NCBI RefSeq assembly: GCF_004340785.1
Contig: NZ_SLXS01000002.1
Span: forward strand, 1-64,000
Length of the DNA stretch: 64,000 nucleotides
Reading direction: 5' to 3'
Source: Tumebacillus sp. BK434
Lineage (GTDB): Bacteria > Bacillota > Bacilli > Tumebacillales > Tumebacillaceae
Of this stretch, positions 39,930 to 48,233 are shown one piece after another. How positions within the stretch are numbered: the stretch's first letter is position 1; each line of letters starts with the position of its first letter. The notes beneath the pieces are model-generated. The model saw only the letters and a program-made list of their open reading frames with translations. It did not search any database and was not told where the DNA came from. Made by a program: the position numbers and the translations under genes.

Positions 39930-40537
39930 TCCGTCTCTTCCTCCTCGATGCGCTTCAGCACACTGCGGAACGACTCCAAAGACTGAGCGCCGACGACCCG
40001 GTACTTGTTGTTGACGATAAAGGTCGGCGTCCCGGACACCCCGTACTGATAAGCCTGCTCCTGCGCCGCTTCCAAGCTCGCCGCATAGCGCCCTTCCTCC
40101 AGCGCCCGCTGCAGCTCTTCCGCATCCAGCCCCGCCTGGCGCGCCAGTTCCAGCAGCACGCTGACCGCGCCAATGTCCCGGGCCTCGGTGAAATACGCAT
40201 GAAGCACCAGATCATGAAACTCTTCGAACTTCCCGTGCTCCCGCGCATATTCGCTCGCTTCGATCGCCTGGCGCGAATTGGCCAGCTTGTCGACCTGCCC
40301 AAACGCAATCCCATACAGGGCACCTGCCCGGCGCACCCCGGCAAACAGCTGCTCCGTGGTCATCCCGGGGAACTTTTCGGTCAGCAAGACCCCTTCTTGC
40401 GGCGTGTCGGGATGGATTTCGATGTTGATCCACTCGTCACGAATCGTAAACTCTTCTTTCAACCGACCAACCAGACCTTTGCCGACATAGCAAAACGGAC
40501 AGATGTAGTCGGAGAAAATCTTGATGTCAAAAATCAT
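39926..40537 (-). CDS. DsbA-family (FrnE-like) thiol oxidoreductase
   Basis: A 203-residue cytoplasmic thioredoxin-fold protein. The CPFC active site lies at residues about 11-14 (FSDYICPFCYVGKGL), followed by a helical insertion and the cis-Pro segment GVSGTPTFIVNNKYRVVGAQ. FrnE-type enzymes exchange disulfides or isomerise small molecules. ATG 40537 follows AAAGGAGGCG; the frame extends to 40579. It overlaps the MFS gene by 4 nt. Confidence 0.92.
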   Translation of the reverse strand: MIFDIKIFSDYICPFCYVGKGLVGRLKEEFTIRDEWINIEIHPDTPQEGVLLTEKFPGMTTEQLFAGVRRAGALYGIAFGQVDKLANSRQAIEASEYAREHGKFEEFHDLVLHAYFTEARDIGAVSVLLELARQAGLDAEELQRALEEGRYAASLEAAQEQAYQYGVSGTPTFIVNNKYRVVGAQSLESFRSVLKRIEEEETD

Positions 40538-40639
40538 GGTGCAAACGCCTCCTTTTCTAGTAGCGTACCCTGCCTGCACATTCGTTTGCAGTAAGCGGAC
40601 TTACGCGCGACATGTTCCGTTAGCTGACAAATGGTAAAC

Positions 40640-40877
40640 TGTTGATGGGCGATGGAATCACCGCTTCAAAACGGCCGGTCCGATCGCAGTGTTCCTGATG
40701 GGGCTGCTCGCAGAAAAAGATGTGCCATCCGCGGTCGCTGTCGCTTCGGCGCTGAACATCGCGGCTTTCAAGATCGGCATCGCCATCGGCTCCCTCCTCG
40801 GAGGCGCCGTCGTCAACTTCACCTGGCTGTCGGCCAGAACCACACCTGCAACCACCACAGAGGAGGCGCTCAGATGA
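40640..40877 (+). pseudogene. C-terminal remnant of a DHA1-type MFS transporter
   Basis: The frame ending at TGA 40877 reads DVPSAVAVASALNIAAFKIGIAIGSLLGGAVVNFTWLSA. This is the conserved helix 11 region of AraJ/YdhP-like transporters (usual form ASALNIAAFNIGIALGSLLGG). The rest of the ~400-residue protein is missing, and the next helix is cut off. It runs into the following aldo/keto reductase start, which suggests a deletion joined the two. Confidence 0.7.
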
Positions 40878-41716
40878 ACAACCTGCACAGCACAGTCCAG
40901 CTCAACCACGGCAACAAACCATTCCCCTGGCTCGGCCTCGGGGTCTGGCGCGTCGAAGAAGGGGAGACGGTGATCCAGTCGGTCGAAGAAGCGATCGTCC
41001 AAGGATACCGCCACATCGACACCGCCGCGATCTACCAAAACGAAGAAGGTGTCGGCGAAGGCATCCGCCGCGGCCTGGCCCGCACGGGACTGACCCGTGA
41101 CGACCTGTTTATCACCTCAAAGCTGTGGAACGACGATTCCCGCGCCGGCCGCGAAGTCGAAGCGTATGAAGAGAGCCTGCAGCGCCTCGGCTTGGAAAAA
41201 CTCGACCTGTACTTGATCCACTGGCCGGTCGAAGGCAAATACCTCGACAGCTGGAAAGCGCTCGAAGGGCTGTATCAGGCCGGCCGCGTCGGCGCGATCG
41301 GCGTCAGCAACTTCCACGTGCACCATCTGGAAAAACTGCTGGCGGCGGCGACCGTCAAACCGGCGATCGACCAGCTGGAGCGCCACCCGCGCCTCGTGCA
41401 GGCGGAATTGAAGTCTTTCCTCGACCAGCACGGCATCCTGCCGGTGGCGTGGTCGCCGCTGGCCCAAGGCAAGATCCTCGACGAACCGGTGCTGCAGGCG
41501 ATCGCCGAGCGCCACAGCAAGACGACGGCGCAAGTCGTCCTGCGCTGGCAGCTTCAGACCGGCTGGGCGACGATCCCGAAATCGATCCGCCCGGCGCGCA
41601 TCCAGTCCAACGCCGACCTCTACGACTTCACTCTGACCGACGAAGAGATCGGCACGATCAACAGCCTCGACCAGCATCAGCGCGTCGGCCCGGACCCGGA
41701 CAGCTTCAATTTCTAA
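40874..41716 (+). CDS. Aldo/keto reductase
   Basis: A 280-residue AKR with Asp/Tyr in HIDTAAIYQNEEGVG, Lys in ITSKLWN, His in LIHWPV and the C-terminal IPKSIRPARIQSNADLYDF loop. It is paralogous to the protein at 8684, with the same motifs and a similar end (VGPDPDSFNF against GSDPDNFNF). AGAGGAGGCG precedes ATG 40874. It probably reduces aldehydes with NADPH. Confidence 0.95.
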   Translation: MNNLHSTVQLNHGNKPFPWLGLGVWRVEEGETVIQSVEEAIVQGYRHIDTAAIYQNEEGVGEGIRRGLARTGLTRDDLFITSKLWNDDSRAGREVEAYEESLQRLGLEKLDLYLIHWPVEGKYLDSWKALEGLYQAGRVGAIGVSNFHVHHLEKLLAAATVKPAIDQLERHPRLVQAELKSFLDQHGILPVAWSPLAQGKILDEPVLQAIAERHSKTTAQVVLRWQLQTGWATIPKSIRPARIQSNADLYDFTLTDEEIGTINSLDQHQRVGPDPDSFNF

Positions 41717-41735
41717 GTTCATGCCGCCACAACAA

Positions 41736-41767
41736 AAAAGCCTGCCCTCTTAGAGAGGCAGGCTTTT
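41736..41767. terminator. Bidirectional terminator
   Basis: AAAAGCCTGCC/GGCAGGCTTTT 11-bp arms between the aldo/keto reductase and the convergent nitrilase gene; the latter's stop lies in the loop. Confidence 0.9.
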
Positions 41768-42625
41768 GCTTTGCTTGGCGTAAACTTCCGGTTTGCGGTC
41801 AAAATAAGGGGAGACGTTGCCCATCGTGCGGTTCTCCTGCAGGCGGTCGAGGTCGATCGGCGCCGTGGTGACCATGCTGGCGTTGAGCACGCCTTCGGAG
41901 AGGATGCCGTCCGGAGGGAACGGGTAGTCGCACGGCGCAAACACCGCGCCTTGGGAGTAGGCCATGTCGATCTGCTCGACGCCCGGGACGGAACCGACCA
42001 GGCCGCTCATCACGACCAGCAGCTGGTTCTCCACCGCCCGCGCCTGCGCGCAGTAGCGGACGCGGTAGAAGCCGGCCGGCGCATCGGTGTAGGACGGGCA
42101 GAGGATGATCTCCGCTCCCATGTCGGCGACGATGCGCGCCGTCTCCGGGAACTCGATGTCGTAGCACGTCAGAATGGCCACTTTGCCGATCTCCGTGTCA
42201 AATACGGCAAAATCTTCGCCCGGCTTCAGGTGCCAGACCTTGCGCTCTTCCGGCGTGGTGTGGACTTTGTTTTGCGTTTCGATGCGGCCGTCCGGGTAAA
42301 ACAGATAAGCTTTGTTCACATAGCCGTCGCCTTCCTTGACGATATGCGTGCCGCCGAGGATAGTCAGCTCATTCTCCTGAGCCAGCTGCGAGAAACGCGT
42401 CTCATACTCCTCGGTATATCCGTCCAGATACGCCACCGCTTCCGCATGCGTCATCGACGGCTGAAGCGAAAGCAACTGCGCGGTCTGATACTCCGGGAAC
42501 ACCAAAAGTCTTACATTTTGACGCTGTGCCGACTGCACATGCATCTGCACCGTCTGCCAGTATTCCTCATACGACTGCAGCGGCTTGAGTTCGTACGTCA
42601 CCGTACCTATGAGCGGAGTTGTCAT
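41750..42625 (-). CDS. Carbon-nitrogen hydrolase (nitrilase family)
   Basis: A 291-residue enzyme with the Glu-Lys-Cys triad: Glu in LLVFPEYQTAQ, Lys in RIETQNKVHTTPEE, Cys in VAILTCYDIEFPETARI. It probably hydrolyses amides. ATG 42625 follows GGGAGGTGCAG. The GNAT gene lies 6 bases upstream in the same operon. Nitrilase and GNAT domains also occur fused in the B. subtilis YhcX type, so the pair likely acts on one substrate. Confidence 0.93.
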   Translation of the reverse strand: MTTPLIGTVTYELKPLQSYEEYWQTVQMHVQSAQRQNVRLLVFPEYQTAQLLSLQPSMTHAEAVAYLDGYTEEYETRFSQLAQENELTILGGTHIVKEGDGYVNKAYLFYPDGRIETQNKVHTTPEERKVWHLKPGEDFAVFDTEIGKVAILTCYDIEFPETARIVADMGAEIILCPSYTDAPAGFYRVRYCAQARAVENQLLVVMSGLVGSVPGVEQIDMAYSQGAVFAPCDYPFPPDGILSEGVLNASMVTTAPIDLDRLQENRTMGNVSPYFDRKPEVYAKQSKSLPL

Positions 42626-42640
42626 CTCCTGCACCTCCCT

Positions 42641-43258
42641 TTAGAAGTTCGGGTTCGGCCATTCGACCAGAACCGCTTTGTGTAACGACTCTTCATCATC
42701 CAGATAGTCATCGAGCACCTGCAAAGGCCGCAGCCCCTGCTTGAGCATAAACGACAGCACGAGATCATAGATCTCGCCGCTCACGACGCGCTGCACATAC
42801 TCGTCTGCGCTCATCCGGGCGGCATGCTCATGAAAGTTTGGAATCCGGCATCCGGCCAAAAAGCGCTTCAGCCCAAGCTCGACGACCAGCTTCTGCCGGG
42901 CCTGATACAGAGCCCCGGCCACGCCCTGGCCGCGAAACGACGGGCGCACACAGACGTCGATGCCGTACAAGCTGTCGCCGTCCGGCCGATGGCTGCGTTG
43001 AATCCAGCCGTTGTCCGACACTTGCGCCCACGTGTGCGGCTTGCCGTCATACTTGATCAGAAGCGACGTCGCCGATCCGGCGATCACGCCGTCCACCTCT
43101 GCGCACATCGCGCCTCGGGGGAAGGTGTTCACATGCGCTGCGATCTGCTCTTTCTGCCACCATAATTCTTCCGGAAAAGGAGGCGGAAACGCTTCTCGCT
43201 GCACCTCAAGCAATCCTTCATAATCTGCGAGCGAATAGGGACGAACTTGTACGGTCAC
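42641..43258 (-). CDS. GNAT-family N-acetyltransferase
   Basis: A 205-residue acetyltransferase with the acetyl-CoA loop IDVCVRPSFRGQGVAGALYQARQKL. The C-terminal half (LAGCRIPNFHEHAARMSADEYVQRVVSG) resembles the GNAT part of YhcX-type GNAT/nitrilase proteins. It lies in an operon with the nitrilase that follows. The substrate is unknown. Confidence 0.9.
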   Translation of the reverse strand: MTVQVRPYSLADYEGLLEVQREAFPPPFPEELWWQKEQIAAHVNTFPRGAMCAEVDGVIAGSATSLLIKYDGKPHTWAQVSDNGWIQRSHRPDGDSLYGIDVCVRPSFRGQGVAGALYQARQKLVVELGLKRFLAGCRIPNFHEHAARMSADEYVQRVVSGEIYDLVLSFMLKQGLRPLQVLDDYLDDEESLHKAVLVEWPNPNF

Positions 43259-43326
43259 GAGAAGATCCTCCTCCTATCTCAAAGTTACAATTCAAGATTG
43301 TAGCACAGATCGGCCAATAAGAAAAA

Positions 43327-43349
43327 GTTGTAAAAACAACCTTTACAAC
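43327..43349. promoter_or_regulatory. Inverted repeat over the -35 box, candidate operator
   Basis: GTTGTAAA (43327-43334), 7 bases, TTTACAAC (43342-43349). The right arm contains the -35 hexamer TTTACA, so a bound repressor would block the promoter of the leader/ABC operon. Confidence 0.6.
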
Positions 43350-43371
43350 CAATCGGTCCGCACGGTATACT
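43342..43371 (+). promoter_or_regulatory. SigA-type promoter of the leader/ABC exporter operon
   Basis: TTTACA (43342-43347), 18-nt spacer, TATACT (43366-43371), 39 bases before the leader-peptide ATG. Confidence 0.75.
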
Positions 43372-43409
43372 CTATACATTCAAAAAATTCCGAAGGGAGG
43401 TTTCGTGAT

Positions 43410-43508
43410 ATGCAAACGATCATCTTGGTCACCAAAGCAAGCAAACCAGCACCTCAACAATTGCATAGTTACGCGGAACTGACTGTTCGGAGAGCACAGG
43501 TACAGTAA
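43410..43508 (+). CDS. BmrB-like leader peptide
   Basis: A 32-residue open frame starts at ATG 43410 behind a strong GAAGGGAGG site. It reads MQTIILVTKASKPAPQQ then a polar end. It lies between a good promoter and two terminator hairpins ahead of an ABC exporter pair. This is the layout of B. subtilis bmrB-bmrCD, where ribosome stalling on the leader under antibiotic stress lets transcription pass the terminator. The length and sequence differ from BmrB, so the parallel rests on layout. Confidence 0.7.
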   Translation: MQTIILVTKASKPAPQQLHSYAELTVRRAQVQ

Positions 43509-43565
43509 GCGATACGTTTTGATCTTGTTGTTCGATCGTACGCTTGCCTTCATTCGTGAGACTCA

Positions 43566-43604
43566 CCACAGGAGCATTCTGCGCGCCTGTGGTTTTCTAT
43601 TTTT
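43566..43604 (+). terminator. Attenuator terminator 1
   Basis: CCACAGG/CCTGTGG arms (43566-43572 and 43586-43592) followed by TTTTCTATTTTT, 58 bases after the leader-peptide stop. Confidence 0.8.
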
Positions 43605-43613
43605 GTAAGACCC

Positions 43614-43653
43614 AAAGAGTCACAGGCATCTCTCAATGCCGGTGACTCTTTTT
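43614..43653 (+). terminator. Attenuator terminator 2
   Basis: AAAGAGTCAC/GTGACTCTTT 10-bp arms with inner GCAT/ATGC pairs, followed by TTTG. It lies 31 bases ahead of the first ABC gene. Confidence 0.8.
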
Positions 43654-43683
43654 GTTTGGAAAGAGGGGAGTGGGAAAGCAATC

Positions 43684-45483
43684 ATGAGCATTTTTCGAGA
43701 TTTGATGTGGTATTTCAAGATGGAGAAGAAAGCGTACGCCACAGGAGTGATCATCCTCCTGTTCGTCGCCGCCCTCAACTTGATCCCGCCGTATGTGATC
43801 GGCGTGGTCGTCGATGACATCAACGGGGGGACGCTGACCGGGGCGGAGCTGGCCAAGTGGCTGGTCCTGCTGTTTGTGATCGGCGTGGGGATCTATGTGC
43901 TGCGCTATATCTGGCGGATCTACATCTTCGGAGCGGCCTTCCGCATGAGCCGGCTGCTGCGCAACCGTCTGTACAAACATTTCACCAACCTGTCGCCGCA
44001 GTTCTACCACAAGCGCCGCACCGGAGACTTGATGGCGCACGCGACCAACGACATTTCGGCGATCGAGTTGACCGCAGGTGACGGCGTGCTGACGCTGGTC
44101 GACTCGGTGGCGATGGGCGGCGCCGTGATCATCGCCATGGCGGCGACGATCTCCTGGGAGCTGACCCTGATCACCTTGCTGCCGATGCCGATCATGGTCT
44201 ATGCCGAAGCCAAATACGGCAACCTGCTCCACGAGCGCTTTCACAAAGCGCAGGAGGCTTTCTCCACGTTGAATGACAAAGTGCAGGAGAACATCGCCGG
44301 CGTGCGCGTCGTCAAAGCGTTCGGACAGGAAGACGCCGAGAAAAAAGAGTTTGAGAACCTGACCCGCGACACCGCGCAGAAAAACATCCAAGTCGCCAAG
44401 ATCGACTCGCTGTTCGACCCGACGATCTCGCTGGTCGTCGGACTCGCCTTTTTCCTTGCCGTCTCGTTTGGCGGCTGGTTCGTCGTCCAGGGGAAGCTGA
44501 CCCTCGGCCAGCTCACCCAGTTCACGATGCTGCTCGGCCATCTGATCTGGCCGATGCTGGCGTTCGGCTGGCTGTTCAACATCGTCGAGCGCGGCCGCGC
44601 GTCGTATGACCGCGTCGATGCCCTGCTCAACATCAAGTCGGAAGTCTGGAACAAGGAAGACGCTGCGAAGGAAGTCCCGAGCGGCGACATCAGCTACGAC
44701 ATCGACAGCTTCGCCTATCCGGAAAAAGAGACCCCGGCCCTGCAGGACATCCGCGTCGAGCTGAAACAAGGCCAGACGCTGGGCATCGTCGGCAAGACGG
44801 GCGCAGGCAAGTCGACGCTTTTGCGCCTGCTCCTGCGCGAGTTTGACGTGACCGAAGGGGACATTGGGATCGGCAAAACGTCGATCTACGACTACAAACT
44901 GCGCTGGCTGCGCGCGGCGATCGGCTATGTGCCGCAGGATCATTTCCTGTTCTCGGCCACAGTCGCGGAAAACATCGCATTCGGCAAGCCGGACGCGACG
45001 ATGGACGACGTGATCATGGCGGCGAAGATCGCCTGTATTCACGACGACATCCTGCGCTTTGAAGACGGCTACAAAACGGTCGTCGGCGAGCGCGGCGTGA
45101 CGCTGTCCGGCGGGCAGAAGCAGCGCATTTCCATCGCGCGCGCGCTGCTGATGAACCCGGAAGTGCTGATCCTCGACGACTCGTTGTCGGCGGTGGACGC
45201 CAAGACGGAAAAAGCGATCCTCGACGCGCTGAAAGAGTATCGCCAGAACAAAACCACGCTGATCTCCGCGCATCGCCTCTCAGCGATCGAACATGCTGAA
45301 AGGATCATCGTGCTCGAAGACGGCAAGATCGCCGAGCGGGGCATGCATGACGAGCTGATGGAGGCGGACGGCTGGTATGCGATGATGTATCGCAACCAGC
45401 AGCTGGAGTCGCTGGTGGAACAAGGAGGTGGAACCGGCCATGGTCATGCGAAGACTGATGCGCTACCTGATTCCGCATCGTAA
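43684..45483 (+). CDS. ABC exporter half-transporter, BmrC-like (degenerate ATPase site)
   Basis: A 599-residue half-transporter with a six-helix membrane domain (about 20-320) and an ATPase domain. Walker A is GKTGAGKST, signature LSGGQKQR, Walker B VLILDDSLSAVD. The catalytic Glu after Walker B is Asp, as in BmrC, so this half supplies the signature of the working site but not its catalytic Glu. It should pair with the next protein as a multidrug exporter. GAGTGGGAAAG precedes ATG 43684. Coding overlaps the partner gene by 44 nt. Confidence 0.93.
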   Translation: MSIFRDLMWYFKMEKKAYATGVIILLFVAALNLIPPYVIGVVVDDINGGTLTGAELAKWLVLLFVIGVGIYVLRYIWRIYIFGAAFRMSRLLRNRLYKHFTNLSPQFYHKRRTGDLMAHATNDISAIELTAGDGVLTLVDSVAMGGAVIIAMAATISWELTLITLLPMPIMVYAEAKYGNLLHERFHKAQEAFSTLNDKVQENIAGVRVVKAFGQEDAEKKEFENLTRDTAQKNIQVAKIDSLFDPTISLVVGLAFFLAVSFGGWFVVQGKLTLGQLTQFTMLLGHLIWPMLAFGWLFNIVERGRASYDRVDALLNIKSEVWNKEDAAKEVPSGDISYDIDSFAYPEKETPALQDIRVELKQGQTLGIVGKTGAGKSTLLRLLLREFDVTEGDIGIGKTSIYDYKLRWLRAAIGYVPQDHFLFSATVAENIAFGKPDATMDDVIMAAKIACIHDDILRFEDGYKTVVGERGVTLSGGQKQRISIARALLMNPEVLILDDSLSAVDAKTEKAILDALKEYRQNKTTLISAHRLSAIEHAERIIVLEDGKIAERGMHDELMEADGWYAMMYRNQQLESLVEQGGGTGHGHAKTDALPDSAS

Positions 45484-47185
45484 GACGCTCCTCATCGCCT
45501 TTGGGATGCTGGCGCTGGCGACGGCTGCCGATGTGGCAGGGCCGCAGCTGGTGCGGATTTTTATCGACGACTACCTCACGCCGCGGCAGTTTGACCGCGA
45601 GATGCTGATCCTGCTTGGGGCAGGCTATCTCATCCTGCACATCGCAGGCGTGACGATCAACTATTTTCAACTGTTATCCTTCCATAAGATCGCACACTGG
45701 ATCGTCCGCCAACTGCGGATGGACGTGTTCAGCAAAGTGCAGCATTTAGGGCTGGAATTTTTCGACCGCACGCCGGGCGGGTCGCTCGTCTCCCGGATCA
45801 CCAACGACACGGAAGCGGTCAAGGAGCTTTTTGTCTCCGTGCTCTCCGCGTTTGTGCAGAGCATCGTCTTGATGGTCGGCATTCTGATCGGCCTGTTCAT
45901 CCTCGATCCGCGTCTGGCCGCCCTGTTCCTGGTCGTGGCACCGCTGGTCGTCGGCCTGATGTGGTTCTACCGCAAGATCAGTTCGAAAGTGTTTCACCTC
46001 TCCCGTGAGAAGCTGAGCCAGCTCAACGCGCGGTTAAATGAATCGATCCAAGGCATGACGATCATCCAGGCGTTCCATCAGGAGAAGCGGATGCGTGAAG
46101 AGTTTGGCCAGACCAACGAAGAGCATTACCAGGCGAACATGAAGCGGCTGAAGATCAACGGCCTGCTGCTGCGTCCGATGGTCGACCTGCTCTACATGTT
46201 TGCGCTGATCATGATCCTCGGCTACTTCGGTTACAACTCGCTGACCACCGCCATTTCGATCGGCGTGATCTACGCCTTCCTGAACTACCTCGACCGCTTC
46301 TTCGAGCCGGTCAACCAGATGATGTTCCGTCTGGCCCAGCTGCAGGAAGCGCTGGTCGCAGCGGAGCGCGTGTTCCAACTGCTCGACCAAGACCGCTATG
46401 CACCGCAGCAGGAAGGCGGCGACAACCCGACCGTTCAGGACGGGCTGATCGAGTTCAAAAACGTGACCTTCTCCTACGACGGAGTCAACCCGGTGCTGAA
46501 AAACATCTCCTTCACCGCCAAGCCGGGCCAGACGGTCGCTTTGGTCGGGCATACGGGAAGCGGGAAGAGCACGATCATCAACCTGTTGATGCGCTTTTAC
46601 AACATCACCGAAGGGGAGGTCACCATCGACGGTGCGCCGCTGCGGTCGTTCTCCGACGCGGAGCTGCGCAAGAAGCTGGGCCTCGTGCTGCAGGATCCGT
46701 TCCTGTTCGTCGGCGATGTGAAACAGAACATCCGCCTGCACAACATGGAGATCAGCGATGAAGAGATCCTCGAAGCGGCGAAGTTTGTGCAAGCCGACCC
46801 GTTCATCCAGAAGCTCCCGCACGGCTATGACGAGCCGGTCGGCGAGCGCGGAGCGACCTTCTCCAGCGGTCAGAGACAGCTGCTCAGCTTCGCCCGCACG
46901 GTGGCCTTGAACCCGAAGATCCTCGTGCTGGACGAAGCGACGGCGAGCGTGGACACGGAGACGGAAGAGATGATCCAAAGTGCGCTCGAAAAGATGCGCC
47001 GCGGCCGCACGACGATCGCGATCGCGCACCGCCTCTCGACGATCCAGGACGCCGACCTGATCCTCGTCCTGCACCAAGGCGTCGTCGTCGAGCGCGGCAC
47101 GCACCAGGAACTGCTCGCCGAGCAGGGCCTCTACCACAAGATGTACCTCCTTCAGCAAGGCGCGGTGGAGACCGCGGCGGTTTAG
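45440..47185 (+). CDS. ABC exporter half-transporter, BmrD-like
   Basis: A 581-residue half-transporter: membrane domain (about 15-310), Walker A GHTGSGKST, signature FSSGQRQ (deviating from LSGGQ), Walker B ILVLDEATASVD with catalytic Glu. The deviations complement those of the upstream partner, leaving one complete and one degenerate ATP site, as expected for a BmrC/BmrD-type heterodimer. ATG 45440 follows AAGGAGGTGG and lies inside the end of the partner gene. Confidence 0.93.
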   Translation: MVMRRLMRYLIPHRKTLLIAFGMLALATAADVAGPQLVRIFIDDYLTPRQFDREMLILLGAGYLILHIAGVTINYFQLLSFHKIAHWIVRQLRMDVFSKVQHLGLEFFDRTPGGSLVSRITNDTEAVKELFVSVLSAFVQSIVLMVGILIGLFILDPRLAALFLVVAPLVVGLMWFYRKISSKVFHLSREKLSQLNARLNESIQGMTIIQAFHQEKRMREEFGQTNEEHYQANMKRLKINGLLLRPMVDLLYMFALIMILGYFGYNSLTTAISIGVIYAFLNYLDRFFEPVNQMMFRLAQLQEALVAAERVFQLLDQDRYAPQQEGGDNPTVQDGLIEFKNVTFSYDGVNPVLKNISFTAKPGQTVALVGHTGSGKSTIINLLMRFYNITEGEVTIDGAPLRSFSDAELRKKLGLVLQDPFLFVGDVKQNIRLHNMEISDEEILEAAKFVQADPFIQKLPHGYDEPVGERGATFSSGQRQLLSFARTVALNPKILVLDEATASVDTETEEMIQSALEKMRRGRTTIAIAHRLSTIQDADLILVLHQGVVVERGTHQELLAEQGLYHKMYLLQQGAVETAAV

Positions 47186-47209
47186 ATTTCTCTTTAAATA
47201 ATGTGGCGC

Positions 47210-47246
47210 TAAAACCCCCGGCATTTGCTAACGGCTGGGGGTTTTA
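47210..47246 (+). terminator. Intrinsic terminator
   Basis: TAAAACCCCC/GGGGGTTTTA 10-bp arms after the BmrD-like gene. Confidence 0.9.
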
Positions 47247-47309
47247 TGATGTTAAGAATTATGCGAAAATAGAAGAAAGAAAATGACCAGTAAAAGGGGT
47301 TAATCAGAT

Positions 47310-48131
47310 ATGGCTTCCATTACACCGAAGGGCAGCGCCTGGGAGTGGGGCAAGTCGCTGTGGATGATCTGGACTTTGCCGTTTGGGATGTTGACGTGGA
47401 TTTCGTTTTGGTACATCGCGTTTCGGACGAAACAGAAGAAGTGGGCGTTCTGGGGCGTGGTGTATTTTGCGGCCACCGTGTTTTTCTTTGCGTATGCCGA
47501 CGCCAAGAACGAAGGTTCGCTGCTCGGGGAACTGGCAGTTCCGGTGATCCTGCTGACCTGGGTGGTCGGCATCTTCCACGCGCGGCTGGCGCGCAAGGAA
47601 TACCTGTTGCGCATCGTCGCCTTGTCGCAGTTGAAAGGCCGCAACATCGAAGAGCTGAAAAATCAGATCGAACTGGAATACGACGTTGACATCGACGCGG
47701 TCAACCAGTCGAAAAAGCTGATCAAAGCGGTGGAATCAAAGGACGGGGCGCAGCGGCTCGTCAAAGACACACCGGAGGAGCCGGCCCGGGCAGTCGCCGC
47801 GCAGACGGCGGCGAGCGCTGCGCCTGCAGCGCCGGGTGCGGAGCTGGAGGATTTTTCGGAGGAGGATCTGGCCGAAGCGACCAAGTCGTCAATCGCGCCG
47901 CCGGTGACGGCAGAGCGCGGGCCGGAGGGACCGGTCGACATCAACAACGATCCGAAGGAGCGCATCGCGTCGCTGCCGAAAGTCGGCATCGTGCTGGCGA
48001 TGAAGGCGGTGTCGATCCGCGAGACGCAAGGCGCGTTCCGATCGGTCGAGCACTTTGTGGAAGCGGTCGGCTTGAAGCCGCACGTCGCGGAGCAGCTGCG
48101 CGACCACATCGTCATCGGTCCAAAGAAATAA
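47310..48131 (+). CDS. Membrane protein with C-terminal helix-hairpin-helix domain
   Basis: A 273-residue protein. Three hydrophobic helices (about 18-38, 45-62 and 72-90) are followed by a charged helical segment, an Ala/Pro/Glu-rich linker (about 150-205) and a C-terminal helix-hairpin-helix unit. That unit (VDINNDPKERIASLPKVGIVLAMKAVSIRETQGAFRSVEHFVEAVGL) is of the ComEA/DNA-binding type. The combination suggests a membrane-anchored DNA-contacting protein, but no role is known. It stands alone with its own terminator. Confidence 0.75.
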   Translation: MASITPKGSAWEWGKSLWMIWTLPFGMLTWISFWYIAFRTKQKKWAFWGVVYFAATVFFFAYADAKNEGSLLGELAVPVILLTWVVGIFHARLARKEYLLRIVALSQLKGRNIEELKNQIELEYDVDIDAVNQSKKLIKAVESKDGAQRLVKDTPEEPARAVAAQTAASAAPAAPGAELEDFSEEDLAEATKSSIAPPVTAERGPEGPVDINNDPKERIASLPKVGIVLAMKAVSIRETQGAFRSVEHFVEAVGLKPHVAEQLRDHIVIGPKK

Positions 48132-48159
48132 GTTCCGAATCTCGCAACAGTTCACGAAG

Positions 48160-48186
48160 CCACCCGCCTTGCGGGTGGTTTTTGCG
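48160..48186 (+). terminator. Intrinsic terminator
   Basis: CCACCCGC/GCGGGTGG 8-bp arms with a 3-nt loop and TTTTTG. Confidence 0.88.
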
Positions 48187-48233
48187 TATGCGACAATGGG
48201 TGTAAGAATGAATCAAGAGGATGTGAATGCAAA

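Noticed and set aside
43329-43347. TGTAA...TTACA dyad as a TnrA/GlnR nitrogen-regulation box
   Set aside because: The spacing is 9 nt between half sites, not the 7 required by TGTNA-N7-TNACA. A different regulator is more likely.
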